Shown here piece by piece: positions 23,953 through 33,585 of a DNA stretch of 64,000 bases. Source of the DNA: an uncultured Capnocytophaga sp. GTDB lineage: Bacteria > Bacteroidota > Bacteroidia > Flavobacteriales > Flavobacteriaceae. The DNA is taken from the NCBI RefSeq assembly GCF_937936315.1, contig NZ_CALGWU010000002.1, positions 17,395-81,394 on the forward strand, written 5' to 3'. Both the position numbers and the translations under genes were made by a program. The notes below the pieces were generated by a model. That model saw only the letters and a list, made by a program, of their open reading frames with translations, ran no database searches and had not been told where the DNA came from. Position 1 is the first letter of the stretch, and the number at the start of each line of letters is the position of its first letter.

Positions 23953-24945
23953 ATGAACATCTTAAAAACCTTAGAACAACAATTTCAATATCCTGAACTA
24001 TATCATCGGCTTTATGCTGAGCAAATGCTCGATATAGGCGAATATTCTTCACTTTGGAGTAAAGAAGTATATCCCCGCTTGAAAAACCACCCACCACTCT
24101 TTTTGTACAGCGGTGAGTTTGAGTTGATTCCACTTGCTAATATTGCCGAAACTATCGAAGAACTCAACGGCGAGGACAGTTGGTTCAGTATCAACCCCGA
24201 TTACCTTTTTATTCCATTCGGACAAACGGGCGGCGGTGATTATTATTGCTTTTTGTACAACCAAAATCACCCTAAACCCACACCTCCTATTGCCTTGTTA
24301 CAACACGATTCTGACGAGGCTGAACTATTAGCAAACACCCTCGAAGACTTCTTTTTCTATGAGATGCTCAACTCAGTGAACGATATATACGAGGGGTCGC
24401 TCGTACGCAGTGAAGGTGATTTCTACGAAAATATCACCCGCCTGCTACAAAGCCACCTGCCTTACATAAGCAACGAGGCGCAACGGCAAGTAATACAAGA
24501 TGTTTACAGCCGGAAACTCACCGATTTCACACGTGTGTTGCCACGTTCTACCCAAACCTATCAAGGATTATTATCCGATGAAGAATTGGTGCAACTTCTG
24601 CAACAGTATATCCCCATAGCAGGCGAAAAGACCTTTGTATATACAACTGAAAATGAGACAGAAAGCACCCCTCCGCGATATATAGACGGAACGCTCTATG
24701 TAAGAGTAAGTCCTATTCCTGCCAAAAACGACAAAGTGTATGATGCCCTCAAAGCGCTGAATTGGCGACAAAACAAAGCCGTTACCGACCGCTTAGAGTA
24801 CAGCAAGAAAATGCAATTGTACTACAACGACCAGTATGGTATCCCGTGGGAAGAGTATATTTTAGGCGCTTTCAAAGAGCGTATTGAGGCGCTGAAGCAA
24901 TTCCCCAATGTAACTGTAACTTTTGAACAAGCAAACAATGAGTAA
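23953..24945 (+). CDS. SUKH-like immunity protein with extra C-terminal domain
   Basis: 330 residues. Residues 40-140 hold the SUKH pattern (SWFSINPDYLFIPFGQTGGG then YYCFLYNQ, later ALLQHDSDEAELLANTLEDF). The remaining ~190 residues form a second, unknown domain. It overlaps the next gene by 8 bases. Confidence 0.65.
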   Translation: MNILKTLEQQFQYPELYHRLYAEQMLDIGEYSSLWSKEVYPRLKNHPPLFLYSGEFELIPLANIAETIEELNGEDSWFSINPDYLFIPFGQTGGGDYYCFLYNQNHPKPTPPIALLQHDSDEAELLANTLEDFFFYEMLNSVNDIYEGSLVRSEGDFYENITRLLQSHLPYISNEAQRQVIQDVYSRKLTDFTRVLPRSTQTYQGLLSDEELVQLLQQYIPIAGEKTFVYTTENETESTPPRYIDGTLYVRVSPIPAKNDKVYDALKALNWRQNKAVTDRLEYSKKMQLYYNDQYGIPWEEYILGAFKERIEALKQFPNVTVTFEQANNE

Positions 24946-25954
24946 ACAAGAAAAAGATTTCAGCGACCTCTCTCAAAAACTCCTCACCACTACCGATGGC
25001 AGTGAGTATCACGAATTGGTAAGAAAAATAGTGAAGAAGTACGGCGAGAAAATGCGTCAAGAAACCTTACAAACCTTAGTACGAGCAGTAAAAGAAAGCA
25101 AAATTACCCACGCTCGCAACTTTGTAATCGCACGTATCTCGGAACTTGTGACCGAAAACGACACTGCGCTCGCACCTTTCTTCTACGAAATGATAACCAA
25201 AGGCTTACCCTATTGGGCTTTTAGCGGACTGCTGAAAGTAGAGGGAGACAAGTGCTATCCTTTTTTGGTAGATTACTTGCAAAAGGAAGATAGCAAAGAA
25301 AATAAAGGGAGCGCTATCATCGCCTTAGCCGAACATAGCGGACAGCCTTTTAATAACGACCTCCCCTCCGACCCTGCTTATTGGCAAGCCTTGCCTATGG
25401 AAAAAGTGCTTGAATGGCAGGCGCAAGGCTACCCAAGAAAACAAGCACACAGCGAGTTTCCTTTTTTGCTACAAAATCCACAAACCGACTTAGAAAAGGC
25501 AATGGCTAAAATAGAGCAGGCTTTAGCAAAAGAGAGAGATTTTTGGCACGTGAAATCATATCAATACAACCGCGCTATTTTGGAAGTACCCGAAAAGCAA
25601 GTTATCGACAATATTAAAACGCGTTGGCAGCTACCTACTGTCTACCTCACTTTCTTAGAGCGTTTTTCGCCTGCCGATGATGCTTTCCTCAAGGGCATCA
25701 ATCTGTATGGTGCTAATACTTTAATAAAGCATCAATGCGGTTATGCTTTCAGTAGTCCCGATGATGAACTCTTCCCTGATTGGAAAGCCCATTGGCTCGT
25801 AATCGCCGATAAAGATGCCGAACCCTATATACTCGACCTTTCCAAAAGTGATGGCAACGATGCACCTATCTACAAAGCTCCCCACGGAGCAGGTCAGTGG
25901 AAATGGCGCAAAGTAGCAAGTAGTTTTTTAGAGTTTTTAGAGAAACTAAGCTAA
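24938..25954 (+). CDS. HEAT-like plus SMI1/KNR4 domain protein
   Basis: 338 residues from the ATG at 24938, which overlaps the preceding stop (ATGAGTAA); a TTG further up is less likely. The N-terminal ~140 residues are helical and repeat-like. The C-terminal ~140 are SUKH (IDNIKTRWQLPTVYLTFLER, then LFPDWKAHWLVIADKDAEPY). A bipartite immunity-type protein. Confidence 0.7.
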   Translation: MSKQEKDFSDLSQKLLTTTDGSEYHELVRKIVKKYGEKMRQETLQTLVRAVKESKITHARNFVIARISELVTENDTALAPFFYEMITKGLPYWAFSGLLKVEGDKCYPFLVDYLQKEDSKENKGSAIIALAEHSGQPFNNDLPSDPAYWQALPMEKVLEWQAQGYPRKQAHSEFPFLLQNPQTDLEKAMAKIEQALAKERDFWHVKSYQYNRAILEVPEKQVIDNIKTRWQLPTVYLTFLERFSPADDAFLKGINLYGANTLIKHQCGYAFSSPDDELFPDWKAHWLVIADKDAEPYILDLSKSDGNDAPIYKAPHGAGQWKWRKVASSFLEFLEKLS

Positions 25955-25969
25955 TGAATTATATATATT

Positions 25970-26647
25970 ATGGAAGAAATAATACTTTTAGAACTTTCTA
26001 AACAGATAAGAGATCAAGGCTATGACGCCACTCCCGATTTGCCTAATCTTATGATACGAATAGGCGACAAAATGCGTATTGAGCTCGATCCTATCCCTAT
26101 CACCCCCGATATTCATAAAAGTGTGTTGCCAATGCATATAGGCACTTATTTAGAGGACGGTTTTTTTCCACAAGGAATTTTGGATAATATAGCAGGTTTT
26201 GGTGATACCGATGAGGAAAAGATAGATTCATTCATAGAAAATTACCTTTCTACTACATTCCAAACCATCATCAATAGTTTGGGTTGCCTTTTTGATAAAG
26301 GTTGCGATATTTATCGGGACAATTATCATTGGCATACCTCTATAGGCAATCTATATTTGTTAGGAAAATGGCAAACGCCTCGCAATGAAAGAGATTTCTA
26401 CAACCTTTTGATAGACATTCTGCCTCAAAAATTCACTACCGAATACCGTATACAGTCGCTAAAATGTTTTGTAGCACGTACAAAAAGCGGATATGTAACC
26501 GAGTGTTTGTTAAACAATGAAGATTGGAACGAAGGAGCAGAACGCCTGCGCCAATACGCCCAAACTTGGCAAGACGAAGCTTCATTCCTATCTATAAAAC
26601 AACTACTGATATTCCGCCTTTGTGACGCAATACACAATGAGAAATAA
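25970..26647 (+). CDS. DUF6348-like protein
   Basis: 225 residues. The order GTYLEDGFFPQGILDNIAGF, TDEEKIDSFIENYLSTTFQ and YHWHTSIGN recalls the DUF6348 family from memory. No catalytic residues are evident. It is the last gene of the immunity-like run before sufC. Confidence 0.55.
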   Translation: MEEIILLELSKQIRDQGYDATPDLPNLMIRIGDKMRIELDPIPITPDIHKSVLPMHIGTYLEDGFFPQGILDNIAGFGDTDEEKIDSFIENYLSTTFQTIINSLGCLFDKGCDIYRDNYHWHTSIGNLYLLGKWQTPRNERDFYNLLIDILPQKFTTEYRIQSLKCFVARTKSGYVTECLLNNEDWNEGAERLRQYAQTWQDEASFLSIKQLLIFRLCDAIHNEK

Positions 26648-26652
26648 ATACC

Positions 26653-26660
26653 TAATTTTG
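26653..26660 (+). promoter_or_regulatory. Possible -7 box before sufC
   Basis: TAATTTTG, 55 bases before the sufC start. It would give sufC its own promoter now that sufB is not upstream. Confidence 0.4.
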
Positions 26661-26714
26661 CATAATTCAAAATAATATCGGAACTTTGCGCCCTTAACGC
26701 TAAACTCAATTAAA

Positions 26715-27455
26715 ATGTTAATAATAAAAAATCTCCACGCAGGTGTGGACGGCAAAGAAATCCTCAAGGGGATTGACTTAGAAATAAAAGCAGGTGAAGT
26801 ACACGCTATTATGGGACCTAACGGAGCCGGAAAATCTACCCTCTCTTCGGTAATTTCAGGCAACGAAAACTTCGAGGTAACCGAGGGTGATATCCTCTTA
26901 GAAGGCGAAAGTCTGTTAGAAGATGCCCCCGAAGAGCGCGCTCACAAAGGTATCTTTATGTCTTTCCAATACCCAGTGGAAATCCCTGGTATATCTGTAA
27001 CAAACTTCATCAAAACAGCTATCAACGAGAGTCGCAAAGCAAAAGGACTCCCCGATATGCCTGCTGCCGAACTCCTCAAGAAAATACGCGAAAAAGCAGC
27101 CCTTTTAGAAATAAACCCCGATTTCCTATCTCGCTCCCTCAACCAAGGATTCTCTGGCGGTGAGAAGAAACGCAACGAAATCTTCCAAATGGCAATGCTC
27201 GAACCCAAAGTCGCTATCCTCGACGAAACCGACTCTGGTCTCGATATCGATGCCCTCCGCATTGTCGCTAATGGCGTGAACAAACTCAAAAACGAAAACA
27301 ACGCAGTGCTCGTTATCACCCACTACCAACGCCTCTTAGACTACATCGTCCCCGATTATGTTCACGTGCTTTCCGATGGTAAAATCGTAAAAACAGGCGA
27401 CAAAAACCTCGCCTTAGAATTGGAAGCTAAAGGTTATGATTGGCTGAAAGGATAA
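26715..27455 (+). CDS. sufC: SufC, Fe-S cluster assembly ATPase
   Basis: 246 residues. ABC-type ATPase of the SufBCD scaffold that builds iron-sulfur clusters in the cytosol. Walker A GPNGAGKST at 34-42, signature SGGEKKRNE near 148-156 and Walker B AILDETDSGLD are intact. Unusually, the gene before it is not sufB and the genes after it are two immunity-like genes, then sufD. Confidence 0.95.
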   Translation: MLIIKNLHAGVDGKEILKGIDLEIKAGEVHAIMGPNGAGKSTLSSVISGNENFEVTEGDILLEGESLLEDAPEERAHKGIFMSFQYPVEIPGISVTNFIKTAINESRKAKGLPDMPAAELLKKIREKAALLEINPDFLSRSLNQGFSGGEKKRNEIFQMAMLEPKVAILDETDSGLDIDALRIVANGVNKLKNENNAVLVITHYQRLLDYIVPDYVHVLSDGKIVKTGDKNLALELEAKGYDWLKG

Positions 27456-27491
27456 TGGTTAATTATTAATGATTAATGATTAATTACGGTT

Positions 27492-28352
27492 ATGCTCATT
27501 GAAAAATACACAGAAACCTTAACAAACCCTTTGTTACCTGAGGCGTTTCAGTTCTTAAAAAGAAAAGACATCTTTGCTATCAACTATGAACATCAGCAAA
27601 TAGGCGTATGCAATAAGTCGGAAGGATTTTCGCTCTACACTTTTGAAAAAGAACTGCTTTGGGAAATCAATAAACCTATTGTTGGGGCTTTATTAGCGAT
27701 AGATCGCCAGCAAATTTGGCTTGCCCAGCGCCACGATGCTGAGCATATCACCGTATGGGTGTATGACCTGCAAGGGAAGGCATTGGCTTCTATGTCTATG
27801 GACGACGAAATCTACGATGCTAATATAGAGCTGAAAGCATTGCCTAACAACAAGGTGGTTATCACTTTCTATGGCGGACAAGATGGTTGTATGAGCTATC
27901 TGCTATCTTTTGAAAACGAAAAACTAAAAGTAGCCAAACAATTGCCTAATGATGTAGATTTCTGCTGTATGCTCAGTGAAAAAGAAGCTGTATTCACCAA
28001 TTTCTACGAGGCAGAGCTTTATGTAATGAGTTATCCATCGCTAAAAACACTCAAAAAGCACCATTTCTCCGAGGATTGGGGAGCCGTAGCACAACCTTTC
28101 AAAGGTGACAAAATACTGGTTACTGATATGTATTGCAATCGACATTACATTTTTGATATCAGTACCCTCACGGTGGAAGACGAAATCATTTTCAAAGGTT
28201 TTGAACCTTATCAAGATGAAGTAGAAGAGTTTTTAGTAAGCGATATCGACGAACTCCACTATCACAACGGAGAGCTGATAGCCTCCTATATGGAAGTAGA
28301 TAGCGATCGTAACGCCATATACCATTGGCTCATTGGCAAATCGAGAAATTGA
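27492..28352 (+). CDS. Beta-propeller-like hypothetical protein inserted in the suf operon
   Basis: 286 residues. Repeating beta-rich segments (QIWLAQRHDAEHITVWVYDL, KVVITFYGGQDGCMSYLLSF) suggest a WD-like propeller without enzyme motifs. No signal peptide. It lies 36 bases after sufC and 9 bases before the Imm26-like gene. Confidence 0.6.
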   Translation: MLIEKYTETLTNPLLPEAFQFLKRKDIFAINYEHQQIGVCNKSEGFSLYTFEKELLWEINKPIVGALLAIDRQQIWLAQRHDAEHITVWVYDLQGKALASMSMDDEIYDANIELKALPNNKVVITFYGGQDGCMSYLLSFENEKLKVAKQLPNDVDFCCMLSEKEAVFTNFYEAELYVMSYPSLKTLKKHHFSEDWGAVAQPFKGDKILVTDMYCNRHYIFDISTLTVEDEIIFKGFEPYQDEVEEFLVSDIDELHYHNGELIASYMEVDSDRNAIYHWLIGKSRN

Positions 28353-28361
28353 CAAATCGGT

Positions 28362-29531
28362 ATGTTTGAACTCAACAACGAACAACGCAAATACGTAGGC
28401 TTAGACCCTATATTACCTCATTGGGATAGGGTTTTATTGGCAGGCGACAAACACCGCCCAGAGAGCATATTGTATTTTGACGGCGATATCATCAAAAGGC
28501 AAATCATCTCCACAAAGGAAAATTATATTGAAAAACAGTACGAGGAAGCAACACGCAACCGCAAAACATTGTTACCTAAAACCTCAAAAGGTAAAGAAGT
28601 GCCTTTGCAAGCCAATCATTTTGAAAAACGCACCCCTATTGGCGTGTGGGTAGAAATCAAAAATGACCGGTTGGCAATAACGAGCTACACTTCCGAAATC
28701 ACTTTTTACGATACTTTTTGGGAAAAGCCTTCCGATAGAAAGCAAACCTCTATCCCACAGCAAATAGCTGATTTTATCGCTCAATCACCAGCAAATCATT
28801 TAGAGGAAATAGCCGACTTTAAACAACAGAAACGCAAGCACGTAAAATTCAAAAAAGGCGATATTTTCTGTTTTAAACTCAATCGCACCCAATACGGATT
28901 TGGCAGAGTGGTTTTAGATATCTATAAGATTCAAAAAGAAAATATGATTCCTAAAAACCATTTTTGGAGATTTCTTTTTGGTCGACCTGTAATGATACAG
29001 TTCTTTGTATATGCTTCCGATACTAAAAATGTAGCTATAGAAGTATTGCAACAGCAGAAAACAATGCCCTCTAACGTGATGATGGACAACAATTTGTTCT
29101 ATGGCGAATACGAAATTATAGTCAACGTTCCTATCCTCGATGAAGAATACGACTTCCCTATCAACTTTGAAGACGATGGATTTATGTTATACGGCGGTCC
29201 TAAATATTTTTTGCAATGGGGATTGATACAATTAGGAATGAGTGAAGCCGCCTTTGATGAAAGAGCCGAAAAACTCAAAACCCTCACCGATAATTTGGAT
29301 TATAACAATAGAGGAAATGGTATTTCACCACAGATGTATAGAAAACATCGTTTAGCGCAAATGCTCAGTGGCGAGGACTTATGCTGGTGTGATAGAGATT
29401 TGCGCGCTCCTTTCAACAAAGCTATCAAAGATGAAATCCTTACAATTTTCGGTCTTGACCCTACAGCAAGCTATGCCGCAAATTGCAAGAAGTTATACAC
29501 AATACCCTTACCAAGTGAATTAAAAGATTAA
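28362..29531 (+). CDS. Imm26-like immunity protein inserted in the suf operon
   Basis: 389 residues. Residues ~164-182 (VKFKKGDIFCFKLNRTQYGF then GRVV) match the start of the Imm26 family, whose members protect against polymorphic toxins. The flanking parts are not recognised. It ends 4 bases before sufD, so it is on the same message. Confidence 0.6.
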   Translation: MFELNNEQRKYVGLDPILPHWDRVLLAGDKHRPESILYFDGDIIKRQIISTKENYIEKQYEEATRNRKTLLPKTSKGKEVPLQANHFEKRTPIGVWVEIKNDRLAITSYTSEITFYDTFWEKPSDRKQTSIPQQIADFIAQSPANHLEEIADFKQQKRKHVKFKKGDIFCFKLNRTQYGFGRVVLDIYKIQKENMIPKNHFWRFLFGRPVMIQFFVYASDTKNVAIEVLQQQKTMPSNVMMDNNLFYGEYEIIVNVPILDEEYDFPINFEDDGFMLYGGPKYFLQWGLIQLGMSEAAFDERAEKLKTLTDNLDYNNRGNGISPQMYRKHRLAQMLSGEDLCWCDRDLRAPFNKAIKDEILTIFGLDPTASYAANCKKLYTIPLPSELKD

Positions 29532-29535
29532 GAAG

Positions 29536-30837
29536 ATGAATTTAAAAGAAAAATGGGTTACTGCCTTCGAGGCATTCCCTCATAAAGACGATATATTAAA
29601 TGACATTCGCAAAGAAGCCCTTAGTTTCTTTGCCGAAAAAGGTTTCCCACATAAAAAAGTAGAAGCGTGGAAATACACTTCACTCTCTAACCTCCAAGCT
29701 ACTGATTACAGTTTGTGGCAACCTATTCACAATAAAACAACCCTCTCTCCCGAAGTGTTGTACAAGTACGCTATCGCAGATTGCTATCAGCTTGTGTTTG
29801 TAAACGGCTATTACTGCCCCGAAATGTCAAGTAAAGAAATAGCAGGCGTTACCATTACGCCCCTATTAGAGGCACTACACAAGGGCGGAGAAGCCTTTAT
29901 CAAAAAATACTTCAACACCAATACCGAAAAAGGCGATATATTCACAGCCCTCAATACGGCTTTTGCCTCAGAAGGTGTATATATAGAAGTGCCTAAAGGG
30001 AAAGTAGTAGAAAAACCTATACAATTATTGTATTTCAATGATAGAAGAGAAACCACTTGCTACCAGCCGCGCAATATTATTGCAGTGGGAGAGAATGCAC
30101 AGCTCAAAGTCATTGAAGTACACCAAAACCTATCGGATACTGCTACGGCTATCCTTACCAATGCAGTAACTGAGGCTTTTGTAGCCAAAGAAGCTTTCCT
30201 CGACTATTACAAATTGCAAAACGATAGTCTTACTGCTTCTCTTATTGATAACACCTATATTTCGCAAGAAGCAAATAGCCACGCCAGCGTGCATACCTTC
30301 TCATTTGGGGGCACACTCACTCGCAACAACCTCAATTTCTATCACCAAGGCGAGCATTTAGAATCTACCCTCAAAGGGTTGAGTATCCTCAAAGGCTCAC
30401 AACACACCGACCATTATACGCTGGTGAACCACGCATATCCTAACTGTGAGAGTCATCAGGATTATAAGAGTATCGTAAGCGATGAAGCTACCAATGTGTT
30501 CAATGGTAAGATAATGGTAGAACAAATCGCCCAGAAAACGAATGCTTATCAGCAGAATGACAATATCCTCCTCTCCGATAAGGCAACAGTATACACCAAG
30601 CCCCAACTCGAAATCTTCGCCGATGATGTGAAGTGTTCCCACGGTTGTACTGTAGGCTCTCTCAGTGCAGACTCCTTATTCTATTTACAAACACGTGGGA
30701 TAGGCAAAAAAGAAGCGGCTGCCCTACTCACTTATGCTTTTGCTAATACTGTATTAGAAAGCGTAAAAATCCCTGATCTTTCAGCCTATATCAATGCTAT
30801 TATTGCTGAAAAATTAGGCGTAACCGTAGATTTTTAA
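29536..30837 (+). CDS. sufD: SufD, Fe-S cluster scaffold protein
   Basis: 433 residues. The family's right-handed beta-helix core and C-terminal motif KCSHGCTVGSLSADSLFYLQ (near 369-388), with the Cys and His that pair with SufB, are present. N-terminal segment FPHKKVEAWKYTSL is typical. sufS does not follow directly; a 630-base gap comes next. Confidence 0.93.
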   Translation: MNLKEKWVTAFEAFPHKDDILNDIRKEALSFFAEKGFPHKKVEAWKYTSLSNLQATDYSLWQPIHNKTTLSPEVLYKYAIADCYQLVFVNGYYCPEMSSKEIAGVTITPLLEALHKGGEAFIKKYFNTNTEKGDIFTALNTAFASEGVYIEVPKGKVVEKPIQLLYFNDRRETTCYQPRNIIAVGENAQLKVIEVHQNLSDTATAILTNAVTEAFVAKEAFLDYYKLQNDSLTASLIDNTYISQEANSHASVHTFSFGGTLTRNNLNFYHQGEHLESTLKGLSILKGSQHTDHYTLVNHAYPNCESHQDYKSIVSDEATNVFNGKIMVEQIAQKTNAYQQNDNILLSDKATVYTKPQLEIFADDVKCSHGCTVGSLSADSLFYLQTRGIGKKEAAALLTYAFANTVLESVKIPDLSAYINAIIAEKLGVTVDF

Positions 30838-31403
30838 GAGAAGAAGTATGAGCTAACAACGTGTAAAATGAGAAAGTTATACAAAATTTCTGTGTAGCGT
30901 ATATACAAAAAACGTTAAAATCAGTTTTTAGCACAAAATATTCAATCTTTATTTATCACTGATAATTAAACACTTAAGTAAGTAATTCACTCATATTCTA
31001 TTTTTGGCACGCTATTTTCTATATAGTTAATGTAAGTTTAACAGACGGGATGTTAGTAAAACTTGCAAGTGCATCATAAATCATAATAAATGATTATACT
31101 GAAAATTGCTTGAAAAAACTGAATTAAACAAATTACTGAAAATTGCTATAAGAAACATTGTTAGATAAAGATTATTTCATTGAAACAAGATTTTGAGAAA
31201 CAAATATTGCTAATCAAAATCACTATAAGATATCATCATTAAAGTAAAATTTGAAAAAAATTAAATTACTAGAAAAAATCATTTATTAAGCTATTTATAG
31301 GACAAAATTTTATGAAAAAAACAAATACTTTTAAGTTCATAAAATTTTTTATAAGCTTAAAAGTATTAATTTTGGAGTTAGTAGTAGTATTTATATGCAT
31401 TGT
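30838..31403. other. AT-rich region with repeats, no gene seen
   Basis: About 570 bases without a convincing frame on either strand. It holds two copies of TACTGAAAATTGCT (31097-31110 and 31134-31147, 37-base period) and a long hairpin at 31324-31367. It could hold a small RNA or the wreck of a gene; nothing more can be supported. Confidence 0.5.
31324..31367. repeat. Long inverted repeat
   Basis: AATACTTTTAAG (31324-31335) pairs perfectly with CTTAAAAGTATT (31356-31367), and most of the 20 bases between also pair, giving one ~20-bp hairpin with a tiny loop. Confidence 0.7.
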
Positions 31404-31440
31404 GAAAAAAGGCTCTTCCGAAAGGAAGGGTCTTTTTTTC
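31404..31440. terminator. Bidirectional terminator
   Basis: GGCTCTTCC - GAAA - GGAAGGGTC flanked by A and T runs. It can end the minus-strand CNNM/CorC message and anything read from the sufD side. Confidence 0.8.
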
Positions 31441-31471
31441 ATTAGTACAATTGGTTCAAATTGATTAACAA

Positions 31472-32725
31472 TTATTCGTTGTTCACTACAAGTCTTACGG
31501 TCTCTATTTTAGTTTGAGAACAAGCCTCTATAACAAAAGAAAATGGGGGAATTTGTATGAGTTCACCTTGGGTGGGGATACCCTCGTTGTGAAGTACTAT
31601 AAAGCCGCCTAAAGTCTCGTATTCTTCACTTTCAGGAATTTCTAAGTGATAGGTTTCATTGAGGTATTCCACCTCCAAACGAGCTGAAAATAGGTATTCA
31701 GTTTCTGATAGTTGTTCTTCTATAAAGTTATCTTTGTCGTGTTCGTCTTCAATTTCGCCAAAGAGTTCTTCTACAATATCCTCTAAGGTTACAATCCCCG
31801 AGGTACCGCCATACTCATCGAGTACTACCGCCATACTTTTGCGTTTGCGGGTAAGAATATTCAACACTTCGTTTATTTGAATAGTTTCAGGAATATTTAC
31901 AATAGGAATAAGCACCTCTTTGATATTTTTGGGTTTCTTGAACATATCAAATGAGTGGACATAACCCAAAATATCATCAATATTTTCGTTGTATATCAAT
32001 ATTTTGGAGAATCCTGAAGAGACAAAAGTAGCAATGAGATTTTCTATAGATTCATTGAGTTCTACAGCTACTATTTCGGTACGTGGTATCATTATCTCAC
32101 GCGCTTTTACTCCCGAAAACTCTAAAGCGTTCTGGAACATCTGCACTTCACTATCCATTTCCTCTTTTTTAGGCACATTTTCGAGCTGTTCGGAGATGTA
32201 GTCTACTAATTCTACTTTAGTGAACGAAAGAGGCATGTAATCCCCTTTTGTTTTGAAGAATACTCGCAATACAAAATCGGAAATCCACATCACCAAACTT
32301 GAAAGCGGGTAGAACAACAAGTAGAAAAAGTAAGCAGGAATAGCAAACAGTTTCAACAACTGATTGGCGTAAATCTGGAAGAATACTTTAGGCATAAACT
32401 CTGCCGTGATGAGGATAATAAGAGTGGAAATGATAGTATGCCAAAGCACATTTTGGAAGAAATCGGGCAGCAGAGCAGTCATTACTTTGCCCATCTCAAA
32501 CCCGTAGACTACTAAGGCTACATTGTTACCCACGAGCATAGTAGCCAATAGTTTGGAAGGTTTTCGGGTGAGTTTTGTAAGCACATTGGCTATCACACCC
32601 TCTTGTTTTTTGAGGATTTCTAAGTGTACTTTGTTAGATGATACGTATGCTATTTCAAAGCCCGAAAAAAAGGCTGAAAGTACCAGCGTAGTAAGGATAA
32701 TAATTATAGAAATAGGTTCAACCAT
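31472..32725 (-). CDS. CNNM/CorC-family transporter-associated protein
   Basis: 417 residues. An N-terminal CNNM (DUF21) membrane domain with about four helices, two CBS domains (REIMIPRTEIVAVELNESIE then SMAVVLDEYGGTSGIVTLED) and a CorC_HlyC end domain. Relatives move Mg2+ or Co2+; in Flavobacteriia the gliding protein GldE is of this family, so that is an alternative name I cannot confirm. Confidence 0.88.
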   Translation of the reverse strand: MVEPISIIIILTTLVLSAFFSGFEIAYVSSNKVHLEILKKQEGVIANVLTKLTRKPSKLLATMLVGNNVALVVYGFEMGKVMTALLPDFFQNVLWHTIISTLIILITAEFMPKVFFQIYANQLLKLFAIPAYFFYLLFYPLSSLVMWISDFVLRVFFKTKGDYMPLSFTKVELVDYISEQLENVPKKEEMDSEVQMFQNALEFSGVKAREIMIPRTEIVAVELNESIENLIATFVSSGFSKILIYNENIDDILGYVHSFDMFKKPKNIKEVLIPIVNIPETIQINEVLNILTRKRKSMAVVLDEYGGTSGIVTLEDIVEELFGEIEDEHDKDNFIEEQLSETEYLFSARLEVEYLNETYHLEIPESEEYETLGGFIVLHNEGIPTQGELIQIPPFSFVIEACSQTKIETVRLVVNNE

Positions 32726-32735
32726 AAGAATAATA

Positions 32736-32764
32736 GAAAAAGGCAGTTGCTACCAACTGCCTTT
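32736..32764 (-). terminator. Terminator of the YceI gene
   Basis: AAAAAGGCAGTTG pairs with CAACTGCCTTTT. It lies just after the YceI stop and before the CNNM/CorC start on the minus strand. Confidence 0.8.
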
Positions 32765-32782
32765 TATTTATGAAAAGAATTT

Positions 32783-33451
32783 TTACTTGGTAGCTTTAGC
32801 TTTTACTACTAACTTTACATCATCATTGATGAATTTATCTTTCAAATCATCAAACACTGATTTAGAACCGTAGTTTACTCCAAAATCTACACGATTGATT
32901 TTGAAGGGTTGAGAAACGATGCTCACTTCGTTATCGGTAATAGTAACAGTAGCAGGGAAAGACACTTCTTTAGTTTTACCTTTGATAGTAAGGTCGCCAG
33001 TAAGGTTTTTACCATCAAATTTTTTGAATACGAAAGAAGCTGTAGGGAAATCTTTCACATTGAAGAAGTGGTCTACCTTTTCAGGATCAGTACCTTTAAG
33101 GTGAGCTTCGAGGTCTTCTTTACCTTTGCCAGTTTGAAGGTCAAGCACTGTAATGGTATTCATATCCAATACAAATTCGGCTTTGGTAATAGCACCATTC
33201 TCTACATTTACACCACCTTTAGTAACATTTACAGTACCATTGTGTTTTCCTGCAGGTTTACTACCTACCCATTCTACTACTGAAGTAGGATTAACTGAGT
33301 AAGCAAAAGCAGGAGCTTGAACAGCTTCAGGAGCTGTAGCTTGCTCGGTAGTAGGGGTAGTTGTTTCAGCATTTTGCTGAGTGTTTGTGTTATTGCAACT
33401 CACAAGTGCAACGCTCGCTATAACAGCTAAGCTCAAAATGATTTTTTTCAT
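32783..33451 (-). CDS. YceI-family lipoprotein
   Basis: 222 residues. Lipoprotein signal ending VSC with Cys19, a Thr/Ala/Pro-rich linker, then a YceI domain (VEWVGSKPAGKHNGTVNVTK, GDLTIKGKTKEVSFPATVTI). YceI proteins bind polyisoprenoid-like lipids in the envelope. A strong promoter precedes it. Confidence 0.92.
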   Translation of the reverse strand: MKKIILSLAVIASVALVSCNNTNTQQNAETTTPTTEQATAPEAVQAPAFAYSVNPTSVVEWVGSKPAGKHNGTVNVTKGGVNVENGAITKAEFVLDMNTITVLDLQTGKGKEDLEAHLKGTDPEKVDHFFNVKDFPTASFVFKKFDGKNLTGDLTIKGKTKEVSFPATVTITDNEVSIVSQPFKINRVDFGVNYGSKSVFDDLKDKFINDDVKLVVKAKATK

Positions 33452-33483
33452 TAGTGATTTTCATTTTTAAGTTATTAATTGGG

Positions 33484-33515
33484 CAAAAGTAAGAAATATA
33501 TCTTAGTTTGCCAAA
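33484..33515 (-). promoter_or_regulatory. YceI gene promoter
   Basis: Minus strand TTTG (33515-33512), 20 bases, TACTTTTG (33491-33484). Confidence 0.75.
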
Positions 33516-33530
33516 TTTATTTACAAAATG

Positions 33531-33559
33531 AAAGAGGCTTGCTTTGTGCAAACCTCTTT
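33531..33559 (-). terminator. Terminator after rplQ
   Basis: AAAGAGG-TTGC / GCAA-CCTCTTT hairpin with one mismatch, 27 bases after the rplQ stop. It closes the ribosomal superoperon. Confidence 0.65.
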
Positions 33560-33585
33560 GTATTTATAAATCTAAGTAACCGTGA

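Noticed and set aside
30838..31403. Riboswitch or tRNA-like element after sufD
   Set aside because: The hairpin is AT-only and no conserved riboswitch core or tRNA arms could be drawn.
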